Source: Mycetocola zhadangensis
Lineage (GTDB): Bacteria; Actinomycetota; Actinomycetes; Actinomycetales; Microbacteriaceae
Assembly (NCBI RefSeq): GCF_003668565.1
Contig: NZ_RCWJ01000003.1
Span: 1-64,000, forward strand
DNA: 64,000 nucleotides
Reading direction: 5' to 3'
The translations under genes and the position numbers were made by a program. The first letter of the stretch is position 1, and the number at the start of each line of letters is the position of its first letter. Under the pieces are notes generated by a model. That model made no database searches. It was not told the origin of the DNA and saw nothing but the letters and a program-made list of their open reading frames with translations. Shown piece by piece: positions 9,188 to 17,637 of the stretch.

Positions 9188-10428
9188 CCGGAAGGCTCCC
9201 AACCACGCGACCAGTGGCATCCGCTTCGCAAGAGAACCACGGTGACCAGGTCACCACGCCGCGGGCTCGCACCGTCGCCCGCCGCTCCGTTTTCTGGATC
9301 GGAGTTGCGGTCGTGGCGATTCTCGTTGTCGCGGCCACGATGCTGCTCACGCGGGGTGGAGCGTCGAGCGGTATCGAGTTGGACCCGGCGAACCCGGCAC
9401 CGACCGGGGCGAAGGCCACGGCCGAGGTGCTGCGCGACCAGGGGGTCGACGTGATCCTGCCTGGCAGCTACGGCGAGGCGATGCGTGAGGCGAAACGGCA
9501 GGGCACAACTCTGGCCGTCTTCGACCCGAGCGGATACCTCACTGACGAAAGGCTCTTCGACCTCGTCAGCACAGCGGATTCAACCGTGATTCTCGCACCG
9601 ACCTTCGCGCAGCTGCGGGTGGTCGCCCCTGACGTGTTTGCGGCGGGTGTCAGCGACGAGCCTGGCGCACTGGACGCGGACTGCGACCTGCCCGCTGCCG
9701 AGCGGGCACAAACGATCAGTCCAGGCGCCACCTTCCGGGTGAATTCCGAAACGGATGCCATTACATGCTTCCCCGCGGACACCGACGGTTTCGCTGTGGT
9801 GCAGTTGCCGGAGCAGAACGGCACGCTCACCCTGGTCGGCCCGTCGGAACTGGTCAGCAACGAGTCAGTGATTCTGCACGGCAATGCGGCGTTTGCGCTC
9901 GGGCTGCTCGGCGAAACCGGCCGTCTCGTCTGGTACCTTCCCTCGATCGCCGACGTTGAGGCATCCGGCCCGCCAGACGTTGCCCAGCTGACCCCGAACT
10001 GGCTTGTTCCGACGACGTCGCTGCTCGCGCTGACCGCGCTCGTCGCCATGTTCTGGCGTGGGCGCAGGTTCGGGCCGCTCGTCGCCGAGAACCTCCCAGT
10101 CACCGTGCCTGCCGGCGAAACGCTCGAGGGTCGCGCCAGGCTCTACCAGCGAATCTCCGCGCGCACCCGCGCGATCGACGCGCTCCGCATTGGAGCGGTT
10201 GGCAGACTCGGCCGCGTGCTCGGGCTGTCCCGTCACGCCACGGTTTATGAGGTAGCGGATGCCTGCGCCTCGGCACTCGGACGGCCTCGCGACGAGATTC
10301 GCGGCGTCCTGGTCGATATCCTTCCGCAGTCCGAACGCGACGTCGTGTCGATCTCGGACGCGCTTGCCAACCTTGAACGGGATACAGCGGCGGCCGTCGA
10401 TCCACGACCGCCGAGCCGCCCGTCGTAA
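9184..10428 (+). CDS. DUF4350 domain membrane protein
   Basis: The 414-residue protein carries an N-terminal membrane segment (about 35-58, FWIGVAVVAILVVAATMLL), a soluble domain matching the DUF4350 pattern (periplasmic in inferred topology; contains TGAKATAEVLRDQGVDV and LAVFDPSGYL), a second membrane helix (about 278-296) and a cytoplasmic tail. The Rv3691 group in mycobacteria has the same arrangement next to moxR. The start overlaps the upstream TGA (ATGA). A 67-bp gap follows before moxR. The biochemical role is unknown. Confidence 0.87.
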   Translation: MTGRLPTTRPVASASQENHGDQVTTPRARTVARRSVFWIGVAVVAILVVAATMLLTRGGASSGIELDPANPAPTGAKATAEVLRDQGVDVILPGSYGEAMREAKRQGTTLAVFDPSGYLTDERLFDLVSTADSTVILAPTFAQLRVVAPDVFAAGVSDEPGALDADCDLPAAERAQTISPGATFRVNSETDAITCFPADTDGFAVVQLPEQNGTLTLVGPSELVSNESVILHGNAAFALGLLGETGRLVWYLPSIADVEASGPPDVAQLTPNWLVPTTSLLALTALVAMFWRGRRFGPLVAENLPVTVPAGETLEGRARLYQRISARTRAIDALRIGAVGRLGRVLGLSRHATVYEVADACASALGRPRDEIRGVLVDILPQSERDVVSISDALANLERDTAAAVDPRPPSRPS

Positions 10429-10495
10429 CGTGGAGCCGACAGCCCCGCCGCCCCATTTCTCCCCCACCGACACTGACAACCGGAAGCAGAACTCG

Positions 10496-11725
10496 ATGAC
10501 ATCACCGCAGCAGCCGTACGAGGGACACCAGCAGACACCGCACCAGGCGGTGCCGCCGAACCCGTATGCGCTTGTCGGCGAGCAGCAGGAGCAGACCCGC
10601 CGGTCGCGTTCCGCCCAGCAGGAGCAGGCTGCGCAGCACGAGCAGCCGCGAGTCGAGCAGCATGCCGCACCGGCGCAGTACGCCCAGCATGCGGAGCAGC
10701 AGGCTCAAGATCCGCAGGCTCAGCAGGCTCCGCCTCAGCAGCAGCAGCCTCAGCAGCACGGCGAGTCCGCCCGCGTGCAGGAGCTTCGGGGAAAGCTCGC
10801 TCAGGTGCGACGCGAGGTCGCCAAGAGCGTCGTTGGCCAGGAACCTGCCGTCACCGGACTGATCATCGCCCTGCTCGCCAAGGGGCACGTGCTGCTCGAG
10901 GGCGTCCCCGGTGTCGCCAAAACCCTGCTCGTCCGCACGCTCAGCTCGGCGCTCGACCTCGACACCAAGCGCGTGCAGTTCACCCCTGACCTCATGCCTG
11001 GCGATGTCACGGGTTCGCTCATTTACGACGCGAAGACCGGCGAGTTTGAGTTCCGCCGCGGCCCGGTGTTCACCAACATCCTGCTGGCCGACGAGATCAA
11101 CCGCACACCACCGAAGACCCAGTCGTCACTGCTCGAGTCGATGGAGGAACGGCAGGTCAGTGTCGACGGTGTCACCCAGCCGCTCCCGACGCCGTTCATG
11201 GTGGCAGCGACCATGAACCCGATCGAATACGAGGGCACATACACGCTGCCGGAGGCCCAGCTCGACCGGTTCCTGCTCAAGCTCGTGCTCGACGTGCCCG
11301 AGCGAGAGCTCGAGGTCGAAGTGCTTCGTCGGCACGCGGCAGGCTTCAACCCGCGCGACCTCGCGGCGGCCGGGGTCACCGCTGTGCTCGGCGCCGATGA
11401 CCTCGCCGACGCCCAGCGCGCTGCGGCAACCACAGGGGTCTCGACGGACGTGCTCAGCTACATCGTCGACCTGGCCCGCGCGACGAGGCAGAGCCCGAGC
11501 GTGCGGATGGGTGTCAGCCCCCGCGGAACGACAGCGCTTCTGGCCGCCGCCAAGGCATGGGCGTGGCTCAGTGGCTACTCCTCGGTCACCCCTGATCACG
11601 TCCAGGCCATGGTCCTGCCCGTTTGGCGGCACCGGCTCCAGCTTCGTCCAGAGGCCGAACTCGAGGGCATCGCCTCTGATGCGATCCTCCGCTCCATCCT
11701 CAGCTCCGTGCAGGTGCCGATCTAA
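10496..11725 (+). CDS. MoxR-type AAA+ ATPase with Gln-rich N-terminal extension
   Basis: MoxR ATPases are chaperone-like AAA+ proteins that act with VWA/DUF58 partners in assembling or activating envelope and enzyme complexes. The 409-residue product has an unusual N-terminal extension of about 90 residues, very rich in Gln and His, encoded by CAG-rich DNA. The AAA+ core follows: Walker A GVPGVAKT at 136-143, Walker B LLADEINRT, sensor 1 region TMNPIEYEG and the lid domain. The ATG at 10496 has GGAAG upstream; the frame remains open further upstream (to 10259) but inside the DUF4350 gene. The TAA is directly followed by the ATG of the DUF58 gene. Confidence 0.93.
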   Translation: MTSPQQPYEGHQQTPHQAVPPNPYALVGEQQEQTRRSRSAQQEQAAQHEQPRVEQHAAPAQYAQHAEQQAQDPQAQQAPPQQQQPQQHGESARVQELRGKLAQVRREVAKSVVGQEPAVTGLIIALLAKGHVLLEGVPGVAKTLLVRTLSSALDLDTKRVQFTPDLMPGDVTGSLIYDAKTGEFEFRRGPVFTNILLADEINRTPPKTQSSLLESMEERQVSVDGVTQPLPTPFMVAATMNPIEYEGTYTLPEAQLDRFLLKLVLDVPERELEVEVLRRHAAGFNPRDLAAAGVTAVLGADDLADAQRAAATTGVSTDVLSYIVDLARATRQSPSVRMGVSPRGTTALLAAAKAWAWLSGYSSVTPDHVQAMVLPVWRHRLQLRPEAELEGIASDAILRSILSSVQVPI

Positions 11726-13033
11726 ATGACCGTCTCGGGGAGATTTGTCGCGCTCGTCGCCTTCGGCGTCGTCCCGGTGATCGTGCTTGGCTCATTCACC
11801 GGTGAGCCGGGCATTGTGCTGGGCCTGTGGCTGTTGTCCTGCGTGCTGATCGGCGTCCTCGATCTCTCGCTCGCGGCATCCCCCCGCCAGATCAGCACAG
11901 CGCGATCACTCCCATCACGCACACGGCTCGGCGAGACGGTGACGAGCGAGCTGTATCTCACGAACCGAGGAAAACGGACGCTTCGAGCAACGGTTCGGGA
12001 TGCCTGGCAGCCGTCAGCTGGACCGTCAACGAACCGCAGCAGGGTCACCATTCCCCCGCGTGAGCGCCGGGTGGTTGCGTTGCAGTTGACGCCGTTCCGC
12101 CGCGGCGAACGGCGGGTCGAACACGTCACCGTGCGCTCAGCAGGACCGCTCGGATTGATGTCGCGCCAGGCGACGATGACATCGCCGGGACAACTGCGGG
12201 TGCTTCCGCCGTTCAACGCCCGCAAACACCTGCCCTCCAGGCTCGCCAGGCTGCGGGAACTCGACGGTGCAACCAGCGTGATGGTTCGCGGGCAGGGCAC
12301 CGAGTTCGACTCGCTGCGTGAGTACGTCCGAGGCGATGACGTGCGGTCGATCGACTGGCGCGCGACCGCCCGTCGTCGAGACGTTGTTGTGCGCACCTGG
12401 CGTCCCGAGCGCGACCGCCGTGTGGTGATCGTCCTCGACACAGGACGCACATCGGCCGCACGCGTGTCAGACGAGCCGCGCATCGACACGGCGTTCGAGG
12501 CGTCGCTTCTCCTGTCAGCGCTGGCCACCCGCGCCGGCGACCGGGTCGACTTTGTCGCGTACGATCGCCGGGTCCGTGGTCGGGTGCAGGGTGCCACAGG
12601 GGCAGACCTGCTGTCGAAGCTCGTCGACTCCATGGCGGGCATCGATCCCGAGCTGATCGAGATGGACTGGGCTGCTGTCCCAGGGCAGGTCCGCAACATC
12701 ACCACGCAGCACTCCCTCGTTGTGCTGCTCACCTCGATCGACGCGCCTGGTGCCTCGACCGGGCTGCTGTCGGTGCTGCCGCAGTTGACGTCCCGCCACA
12801 CGGTAGTCGTGGCATCCGTCACCGATCCTTTCGCCCTCGAGGCCAGCCGCACGCGCGGCAACCGGGACGAGATTTACCTGGCCGCAGCCGCCGAGCGGGC
12901 GCTTCTCGACGTCTCACGGGTCTCGGCGGCGGTGCGCCAGCTCGGTGCTGAGGTCGTGACCGGGTCGCCGGAGGACCTGCCGCCCGCCCTCGCCGACACC
13001 TACATCGCGCTCAAGGCCGCCGGCCGGCTGTAG
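11726..13033 (+). CDS. DUF58 domain protein, MoxR partner
   Basis: The 435-residue protein has two N-terminal hydrophobic segments (about 5-50) and the DUF58 signature: GTEFDSLREYVRGDDVRSID followed by WRATARRRDVVVRTW. A VWA-like fold follows (VVIVLDTGRTS, metal-site-like). DUF58 proteins are nearly always encoded next to MoxR ATPases and are taken to be their effectors. The start codon immediately follows the moxR stop, so they are coupled. It ends the five-gene operon. In related genomes SpoIIM and RDD genes lie beside this point; here katA and fur intervene. Confidence 0.9.
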   Translation: MTVSGRFVALVAFGVVPVIVLGSFTGEPGIVLGLWLLSCVLIGVLDLSLAASPRQISTARSLPSRTRLGETVTSELYLTNRGKRTLRATVRDAWQPSAGPSTNRSRVTIPPRERRVVALQLTPFRRGERRVEHVTVRSAGPLGLMSRQATMTSPGQLRVLPPFNARKHLPSRLARLRELDGATSVMVRGQGTEFDSLREYVRGDDVRSIDWRATARRRDVVVRTWRPERDRRVVIVLDTGRTSAARVSDEPRIDTAFEASLLLSALATRAGDRVDFVAYDRRVRGRVQGATGADLLSKLVDSMAGIDPELIEMDWAAVPGQVRNITTQHSLVVLLTSIDAPGASTGLLSVLPQLTSRHTVVVASVTDPFALEASRTRGNRDEIYLAAAAERALLDVSRVSAAVRQLGAEVVTGSPEDLPPALADTYIALKAAGRL

Positions 13034-13226
13034 TCGGGCGCTCGTCCCCTCGCGCCGCCTTCCGTCGGCCCTCGCCACCGTCTGCCGCACGCCGCTCCCA
13101 CGCCCGCCGCCACCTCGCCGCACCATTTACCAAAAAGTGTCGGCTGGTCCGCGTTCGGCACACATCACAGAGCCATTTTCGGCAAATGGATCGCGGCGAC
13201 CGATGAAGCCGAGCGCTGAACCACGA

Positions 13227-13263
13227 AGGGCCCGACCTCCGCGCAATGCGGAAGCCGGGCCCT
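13227..13263 (-). terminator. GC-rich hairpin between DUF58 and katA ends
   Basis: AGGGCCCG and CGGGCCCT pair as outer arms, with CCGC/GCGG nested inside, 14 bp beyond the katA stop. The T-run on either strand is weak, so it is best read as a bidirectional or mainly katA-side terminator. A smaller repeat (CCATTT-5-AAATGG, 13173-13189) lies closer to DUF58. Confidence 0.6.
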
Positions 13264-13276
13264 CAGTCAGCAGTGC

Positions 13277-14743
13277 TTAGACGGCGACGCTCGTTGCAGC
13301 GAGTGCAGCGCCGAGCTTCGAACCGAGCTCGATGTCGACGTTCGACCAGTACGCGATGGCGCGCGCACGGATCTCAGCGTTCTTCACTGCACCGACGTGA
13401 CCGATGATCTGCGCGAGCAGGCGGGCCTTGGCCGCGTCGTCCATGACGTCGCGGTAGAGGGTTCCGGCCTGACCGAAGTCGTCGTCCTCGGGGTGCAGGG
13501 TGGCGGAGGTGCGCAGGAGCTCACCGTCGTTCTGCCATCCGGTCGATTCGGCAGCGCGTGCCGGGTCAGCGTGCGGGCCACCGAACGAGTTCGGGGCGTA
13601 CCCGGGACGGTCGGCCGGCGGGAAGTCGATGCGCGCTGCGCCGTCCTTCGAGTAGCTGTTGACCTGGGTCTTCGCGGCGTTGACCGGCAGCTGCGCGTGG
13701 TTGACGCCGACGCGGTAACGCTGGGCGTCCGCGTAGGAGAAGATGCGAGCCTGCAGCATCCGATCGGGGCTTGCTGCGATTCCGGGAACGAAGTTCGCCG
13801 GGGAGAATGTCGCCTGCTCGATCTGAGCGAAGTAGTTCTCGGCGTTCTTGTTGAGCGTCATGGTGCCGACCTTGATCAGCGGGAAGTCGGCGTGCGGCCA
13901 GACCTTGGTGACGTCGAACGGGTTGAACCGGTAGGTCTTCGCGTCTTCGTACGGCATGACCTGAACGGACATCGTCCAGCTCGGGTGGTTGCCCTCAGCG
14001 ATGTTCGTGTACAGGTCGTGCTGGTGGTAGTCAGCGTCCTGACCGGCGATTTCGGCAGCCTGGTCGGCGCTCAGCACAGCGATGCCCTGGTTGGTCTTGA
14101 AGTGGTACTTGACCCAGAAGCGCTCGCCGGCGGCGTTGATCCACTGGTAGGTGTGCGATCCGAAGCCGTCCATGTGGCGCCATGACGCCGGGAGGCCGCG
14201 GTCGCCCATCAGCCAGGTGACCTGGTGTGCGCTCTCGGGAGACTGGCTCCAGAAATCCCACTGCATGTCGTTGTTGCGCAGGTTCGAGCCCGGGAGGCGC
14301 TTCTGCGAGTGGATGAAGTCGGGGAACTTGATGCCGTCGCGGAGGAAGAACACCGGGGTGTTGTTTCCGACGAGGTCGTAGTTGCCTTCTGACGTGTAGA
14401 ACTTGAGTGCGAAACCGCGCGGGTCGCGCCAGGTGTCGGGTGAACCCTGCTCACCGGCGACCGTCGAGAAGCGGGCGAGCATCTCGGTAGCCGTGCCCTG
14501 CTGGAAGAGGGCGGCACGGGTGTACTGCGACACGTCCTCGGTGGTCTCGAAAACACCGAACGCTCCACCACCCTTTGCGTGCACAACACGCTCCGGCACA
14601 CGCTCACGGTTGAAGTGGGCGAGCTTTTCGGTCAGGTAGCTGTCGATCAGCGGGATCGCGCCGTCTGCGCCGACGGTGAGCGACTGGGAGTCAGCTGCAA
14701 CCGGGGTGCCGGTGTTTGTGGTGGTGTACGAAGTATCGGACAT
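13277..14743 (-). CDS. katA: Monofunctional heme catalase (KatA type)
   Basis: The enzyme dismutates hydrogen peroxide to water and oxygen in the cytoplasm. The 488-residue product is a small-subunit clade 3-like catalase. It shows the distal His55 in RVVHAKG, the catalytic Asn in [11 protein letters not shown] (N127/N128) and the proximal heme-ligand Tyr337 in [14 protein letters not shown]. An AAGGAGA ribosome-binding site precedes the ATG. A Fur-family regulator gene lies 79 bp upstream on the same strand, so the pair may be cotranscribed and peroxide- or iron-controlled, like furA-katG in mycobacteria but with a different catalase. The hairpin at 13227-13263 ends the unit. Confidence 0.96.
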   Translation of the reverse strand: MSDTSYTTTNTGTPVAADSQSLTVGADGAIPLIDSYLTEKLAHFNRERVPERVVHAKGGGAFGVFETTEDVSQYTRAALFQQGTATEMLARFSTVAGEQGSPDTWRDPRGFALKFYTSEGNYDLVGNNTPVFFLRDGIKFPDFIHSQKRLPGSNLRNNDMQWDFWSQSPESAHQVTWLMGDRGLPASWRHMDGFGSHTYQWINAAGERFWVKYHFKTNQGIAVLSADQAAEIAGQDADYHQHDLYTNIAEGNHPSWTMSVQVMPYEDAKTYRFNPFDVTKVWPHADFPLIKVGTMTLNKNAENYFAQIEQATFSPANFVPGIAASPDRMLQARIFSYADAQRYRVGVNHAQLPVNAAKTQVNSYSKDGAARIDFPPADRPGYAPNSFGGPHADPARAAESTGWQNDGELLRTSATLHPEDDDFGQAGTLYRDVMDDAAKARLLAQIIGHVGAVKNAEIRARAIAYWSNVDIELGSKLGAALAATSVAV

Positions 14744-14822
14744 GTATCTCCTTGGTGTTTCTGGGCGGGGCAGGGGGCAGCTGTCAGCCAGGGGTGCTGG
14801 CCGAAAGCGAAAGAGGGTGGGG

Positions 14823-15260
14823 TTAGCTGAGTGGCGCTGCGGCGCAATTGGGGCAGAGGCCCCAGTAGGTCACTTCGGCAGTTGTGAGGGTGAATCCGGA
14901 TGTTGTGACTGGCGTCAAGCACGGAGCGTGGCCGACCGCACAATCCACGTCACCGATCGCACCGCACTTCGAGCAGACGATGTGATGGTGGTTGTCGCCG
15001 ACGCGCAGTTCGTATCGCGCCGGGGAACCGGCCGGTTCGATCCGACGCACGAGACCGGCATCCGTCAACGCTCCCAGCACTCCGTAAATCGCCTGAACCG
15101 AGGTGTCGGGGAGTTCGTGCAAGACGATGTCGAAAACCGCCTGTGCATCAGCGTGTGGGTGCTTCTCGAGCGCGCGAATCGTCTCGACGCGCTGGTCCGT
15201 CGCACGGAGACCCGCCGAGCGCAGCAATTCGCGCTCAGGGCTGACTTCCGTGGGTGACAT
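14823..15260 (-). CDS. Fur/PerR-family metalloregulator
   Basis: The 145-residue protein is a Fur-superfamily repressor: an N-terminal winged helix (about 10-85, [14 protein letters not shown] and [20 protein letters not shown]) and a C-terminal metal-binding dimerisation domain. The domain has the [10 protein letters not shown] motif (H91-H93, C96, C99) and a second CxxC (C136/C139) that would hold the structural zinc. Its position just upstream of katA, on the same strand, suggests a peroxide-sensing PerR/FurA role; the residues do not decide between iron, manganese or peroxide sensing. A palindromic site sits 20-36 bp upstream of its ATG, as expected for autoregulation. Confidence 0.92.
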   Translation of the reverse strand: MSPTEVSPERELLRSAGLRATDQRVETIRALEKHPHADAQAVFDIVLHELPDTSVQAIYGVLGALTDAGLVRRIEPAGSPARYELRVGDNHHHIVCSKCGAIGDVDCAVGHAPCLTPVTTSGFTLTTAEVTYWGLCPNCAAAPLS

Positions 15261-15279
15261 GTTCCCAGTCTAGTATCTA

Positions 15280-15296
15280 TTTTGATTCATTCAAAA
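15280..15296. promoter_or_regulatory. Candidate Fur/PerR operator upstream of the fur-katA pair
   Basis: TTTTGA and TCAAAA form a perfect inverted repeat with a 5-bp spacer in an AT-rich patch, 20 to 36 bp upstream of the fur start in otherwise GC-rich DNA. Size, AT content and position fit a Fur-family box. No equivalent lies between fur and katA, which supports one shared promoter. Confidence 0.6.
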
Positions 15297-15424
15297 CTAC
15301 AGTGAAAAGTATCTCGGCAACGTCGCGAGCGACCTCAAAGGGCTGCGAGAAGGCGGATCCGACGCGAGTGGACGAGCACGCGTGAGAGGCGAGCGGATGC
15401 CACACCTAACGCATGCGGAAACGG

Positions 15425-16420
15425 TCAGTTCGCGTAGATGCGCCGGGCGCCAGCTTCAAAGGCAGCCAGGTCCCCGGTCTCCCCCGCTCGGTACGCACGT
15501 CGACCGACGACGAGCATATAAAAGAGGAACGCCCCGAGAGCCGCAGCGCCGAGTCCGATCTTCACGGGCCACGGCCACGGCTGCGGAGTGACGAACCCCT
15601 CGAGAATGCCCGAAACGAGCAGAACAAAAACGAGGCCGATCGCCACGGTGAACAACGCGCGGGCGTCTTCGGCGAGGGCCTGGCCGCGCGTGCGTTTGCC
15701 AGGGGCAACCCACGCCCAGAAGATTCGCAACCCGCCAGCCGCCGCAACAAAGATGGCCGTGAGCTCAAGCAGGCCGTGCGGCGCAATGTAGAGGAAGAAC
15801 GTGTCACCCTCACCGAAGCTAAACAGCACTGCGGCGTTGAGCCCGAGGTTCTGCGCGTTCTGGAGGATCACGTACGGCACCCAAATGCCGGTGATGCCGA
15901 AGGCAATGCACTGCGCCGCTATCCAGGCGTTGTTGGTCCACACCTGGCCGGCGAACGACGCCGCGGGGTTGTCGGAGTAGTAGTTGGCGAAGTCCTCTTC
16001 AGCGACCCGGCGCAGTTCCTCGGTGCTGCCGAGGTTCGCGAGCACCTGCGGGTCGTTGAGCACCCACGCAGCCCAGAGTGCTGCAACGCCGACCGTGACG
16101 AGGGCGACGGCGAGGGTGAGCCAGCGCAACCGGTACAGCGCGGCGGGCAGTTGAAGCACAAAGAACCGCGGTAGCTGGCTGAGCACGTTGGCGCTGGCCG
16201 AGGTGAACCGCAGCCGCGACTTCGACAGCGTGACGCTCAGCCGGTCCCCGTGCCTGGTCGATCCGGCGGTGGTCTTGATCGCCGAGAGCTGAGTCGCTCC
16301 CGCCTGATAACGATCGATCAACTCGTCCGCTTCCGCGCCCGACAATGACCGCTTCGAGGCTAAAGCGTCGAGGCGGTCCCAGTCATTTCGGTGCGCGGCA
16401 CTGTAGGCGTCGAGATCCAT
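15425..16420 (-). CDS. Stage II sporulation protein M-like membrane protein
   Basis: The 331-residue protein has a soluble N-terminus (1-95, MDLDAYSAAHRNDWDRLDALA then the TQLSAIKTT region), followed by five or six membrane segments between 97 and 315. The SpoIIM-type signature is GLLELTAIFVAAAGGLRI. In non-sporulating actinobacteria this family accompanies RDD, DUF58 and MoxR genes and has no proven function. Its start codon is only 17 bp from the divergent RDD gene start, so no room exists for a normal leader on either side. Identification rests on pattern and context. Confidence 0.88.
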   Translation of the reverse strand: MDLDAYSAAHRNDWDRLDALASKRSLSGAEADELIDRYQAGATQLSAIKTTAGSTRHGDRLSVTLSKSRLRFTSASANVLSQLPRFFVLQLPAALYRLRWLTLAVALVTVGVAALWAAWVLNDPQVLANLGSTEELRRVAEEDFANYYSDNPAASFAGQVWTNNAWIAAQCIAFGITGIWVPYVILQNAQNLGLNAAVLFSFGEGDTFFLYIAPHGLLELTAIFVAAAGGLRIFWAWVAPGKRTRGQALAEDARALFTVAIGLVFVLLVSGILEGFVTPQPWPWPVKIGLGAAALGAFLFYMLVVGRRAYRAGETGDLAAFEAGARRIYAN

Positions 16421-16437
16421 CTGATTAGATACTATTC
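16421..16437. promoter_or_regulatory. 17-bp divergent region with -10-like elements; both genes probably leaderless
   Basis: The two ATG codons of SpoIIM and RDD genes are separated by 17 AT-rich bases. TAGATA lies at the right distance (16426-16431) for a -10 element whose transcript would start at the RDD ATG, and the complementary TATCTA does the same for SpoIIM. No Shine-Dalgarno sequence fits either gene. This implies overlapping divergent leaderless promoters. Confidence 0.5.
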
Positions 16438-17289
16438 ATGACTGACTCCCCCGGCGTGCAGATGTCGGATCTGTCTGACTCCTCCCAGCTGATCACCGGT
16501 GAGGCGGTCGCGCTCGACGTCCAGTCAGCGAGCTTCATTCTGCGCGCGGCAGGCGCCATCATCGACTTTCTGGTTTCGGTGCTCGTCGCCGCCGGATTGC
16601 TCTGGCTCCTCGTCGTCCTGGCAACACAGGGCGTCGTCGACCAGTCAGCAACAACCGCGTTCTCCACGGCAATCATCGTGTTCAGCACCGTGGTTCTCCC
16701 GACGGCGGTCGAGACCATCGGCCGCGGCCGCTCCCTCGGAAAGCTCGCCATCGGCGCACGCATTGTCCGCGACGACGGAGGTGCAACCGGGTTCCGCCAC
16801 GCCTTCATTCGCGCCCTCGTCGGCTTCTTCGAGATTTACATGACGCTCGGCGGTGTTGCCGCACTCACCGGCCTGCTCTCCACCCGCGCGAAGCGCCTTG
16901 GCGACCTGCTGGCCGGCACCTATGCCCAGCAGGAACGAGTTCCCCGCGCCGAGCCATCCGTCTACGGTGTTCCGCCTGTGCTGCAGTCGTGGGCAACGAT
17001 TGCAGACGTGGGGCGGATGCCTGATCGTCTGACCCGCAGGATCGCCCAGTTCCTGGGTCAGGCAGCGAAACTCACGCCGGAAACGCGCTCGCGGTTGGCA
17101 CGCGATCTGGCCGCTGAGGCATCCGTTTTCGTCTCTCCTGTCCCGAACGTCGACCCGGAGCTGTTTCTCTACGCGGTGTCTGCTGTTCGCCGGGATCGCG
17201 AGTACGCGGCGCACATGCTCGAGCAGCAGCGCCTGTCGACGCTGGCGCCTGTGCTCACCGGGCGCCCGCACGGGTTCCCTGAGCGGTAG
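16438..17289 (+). CDS. RDD family membrane protein
   Basis: The 283-residue protein has an N-terminal RDD domain (about 20-165): AAGAIIDFLVSVLVAAGLLW in TM1, GRGRSLGKLAIGARIVRDDG after TM2, and STRAKRLGDLLAGTYA, the second Arg/Asp motif. A soluble C-terminal region of about 115 residues follows. RDD proteins have varied or unknown roles, some as ion exchangers. It faces the SpoIIM gene across 17 bp, the same pairing as Rv3694c/Rv3695. The ATG appears leaderless. An array of imperfect repeats follows the gene. Confidence 0.88.
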   Translation: MTDSPGVQMSDLSDSSQLITGEAVALDVQSASFILRAAGAIIDFLVSVLVAAGLLWLLVVLATQGVVDQSATTAFSTAIIVFSTVVLPTAVETIGRGRSLGKLAIGARIVRDDGGATGFRHAFIRALVGFFEIYMTLGGVAALTGLLSTRAKRLGDLLAGTYAQQERVPRAEPSVYGVPPVLQSWATIADVGRMPDRLTRRIAQFLGQAAKLTPETRSRLARDLAAEASVFVSPVPNVDPELFLYAVSAVRRDREYAAHMLEQQRLSTLAPVLTGRPHGFPER

Positions 17290-17308
17290 CACCCGCGCCC
17301 CTCCCTCA

Positions 17309-17545
17309 TTTCGTCGGTCCGTTAGGGCGCCAACACCCCCGAACCGCGCACTTCGAGACCGACGAACGATGCACACCCCCGCCCGCACAACTTCATCGGT
17401 CCGTTGCGACGCGAAACAACGTCGAACCGCACACCTCCGGACCGACGAACGACGCCCACCCCCGCCCGCACAACTTCATCGGTCCGTTGCGACGCAAAAC
17501 GGCATTGAACGCGCACTTCCGGACCGACGAACGGCTGCACGCCAC
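17309..17545. repeat. Three tandem imperfect palindromic repeats, about 83 bp each
   Basis: Units start at about 17309, 17391 and 17474. Each opens with TTCRTCGGTCCGTT and, 40-50 bp on, carries the reverse-complementary arm GGACCGACGAACG, followed by CACCCCCGCCCGCACAA (third unit shortened). Units 2 and 3 are closer to each other than to unit 1. Each unit could fold as a stem-loop. They fill the gap between convergent RDD and ahcY genes and contain no convincing ORF. Confidence 0.8.
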
Positions 17546-17590
17546 CGCCCACCTGCCACGACCGCCCAGCGCGCCCCCGCACACGCGAAA

Positions 17591-17624
17591 ACGGCGCCGC
17601 CCAGCCGAAGCCGGGCGACGCCGT
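17591..17624 (-). terminator. Terminator downstream of ahcY
   Basis: ACGGCGCCGCCC and GGGCGACGCCGT form a 12-bp stem with one mismatch around a 10-base loop, 14 bp after the ahcY stop. On the minus strand it is followed by TTTCGCG. This is a plausible intrinsic terminator with a short U-run. Confidence 0.7.
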
Positions 17625-17637
17625 CGAAGGCGAACTC

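Noticed and set aside
13397-14185. A 262-codon open frame antisense to katA
   Set aside because: It is a mirror of the catalase reading frame and shows no conserved motif or ribosome-binding site.
17309-17545. CRISPR array
   Set aside because: The repeats are long, adjacent, internally palindromic and diverged, with no spacers and no cas genes nearby.
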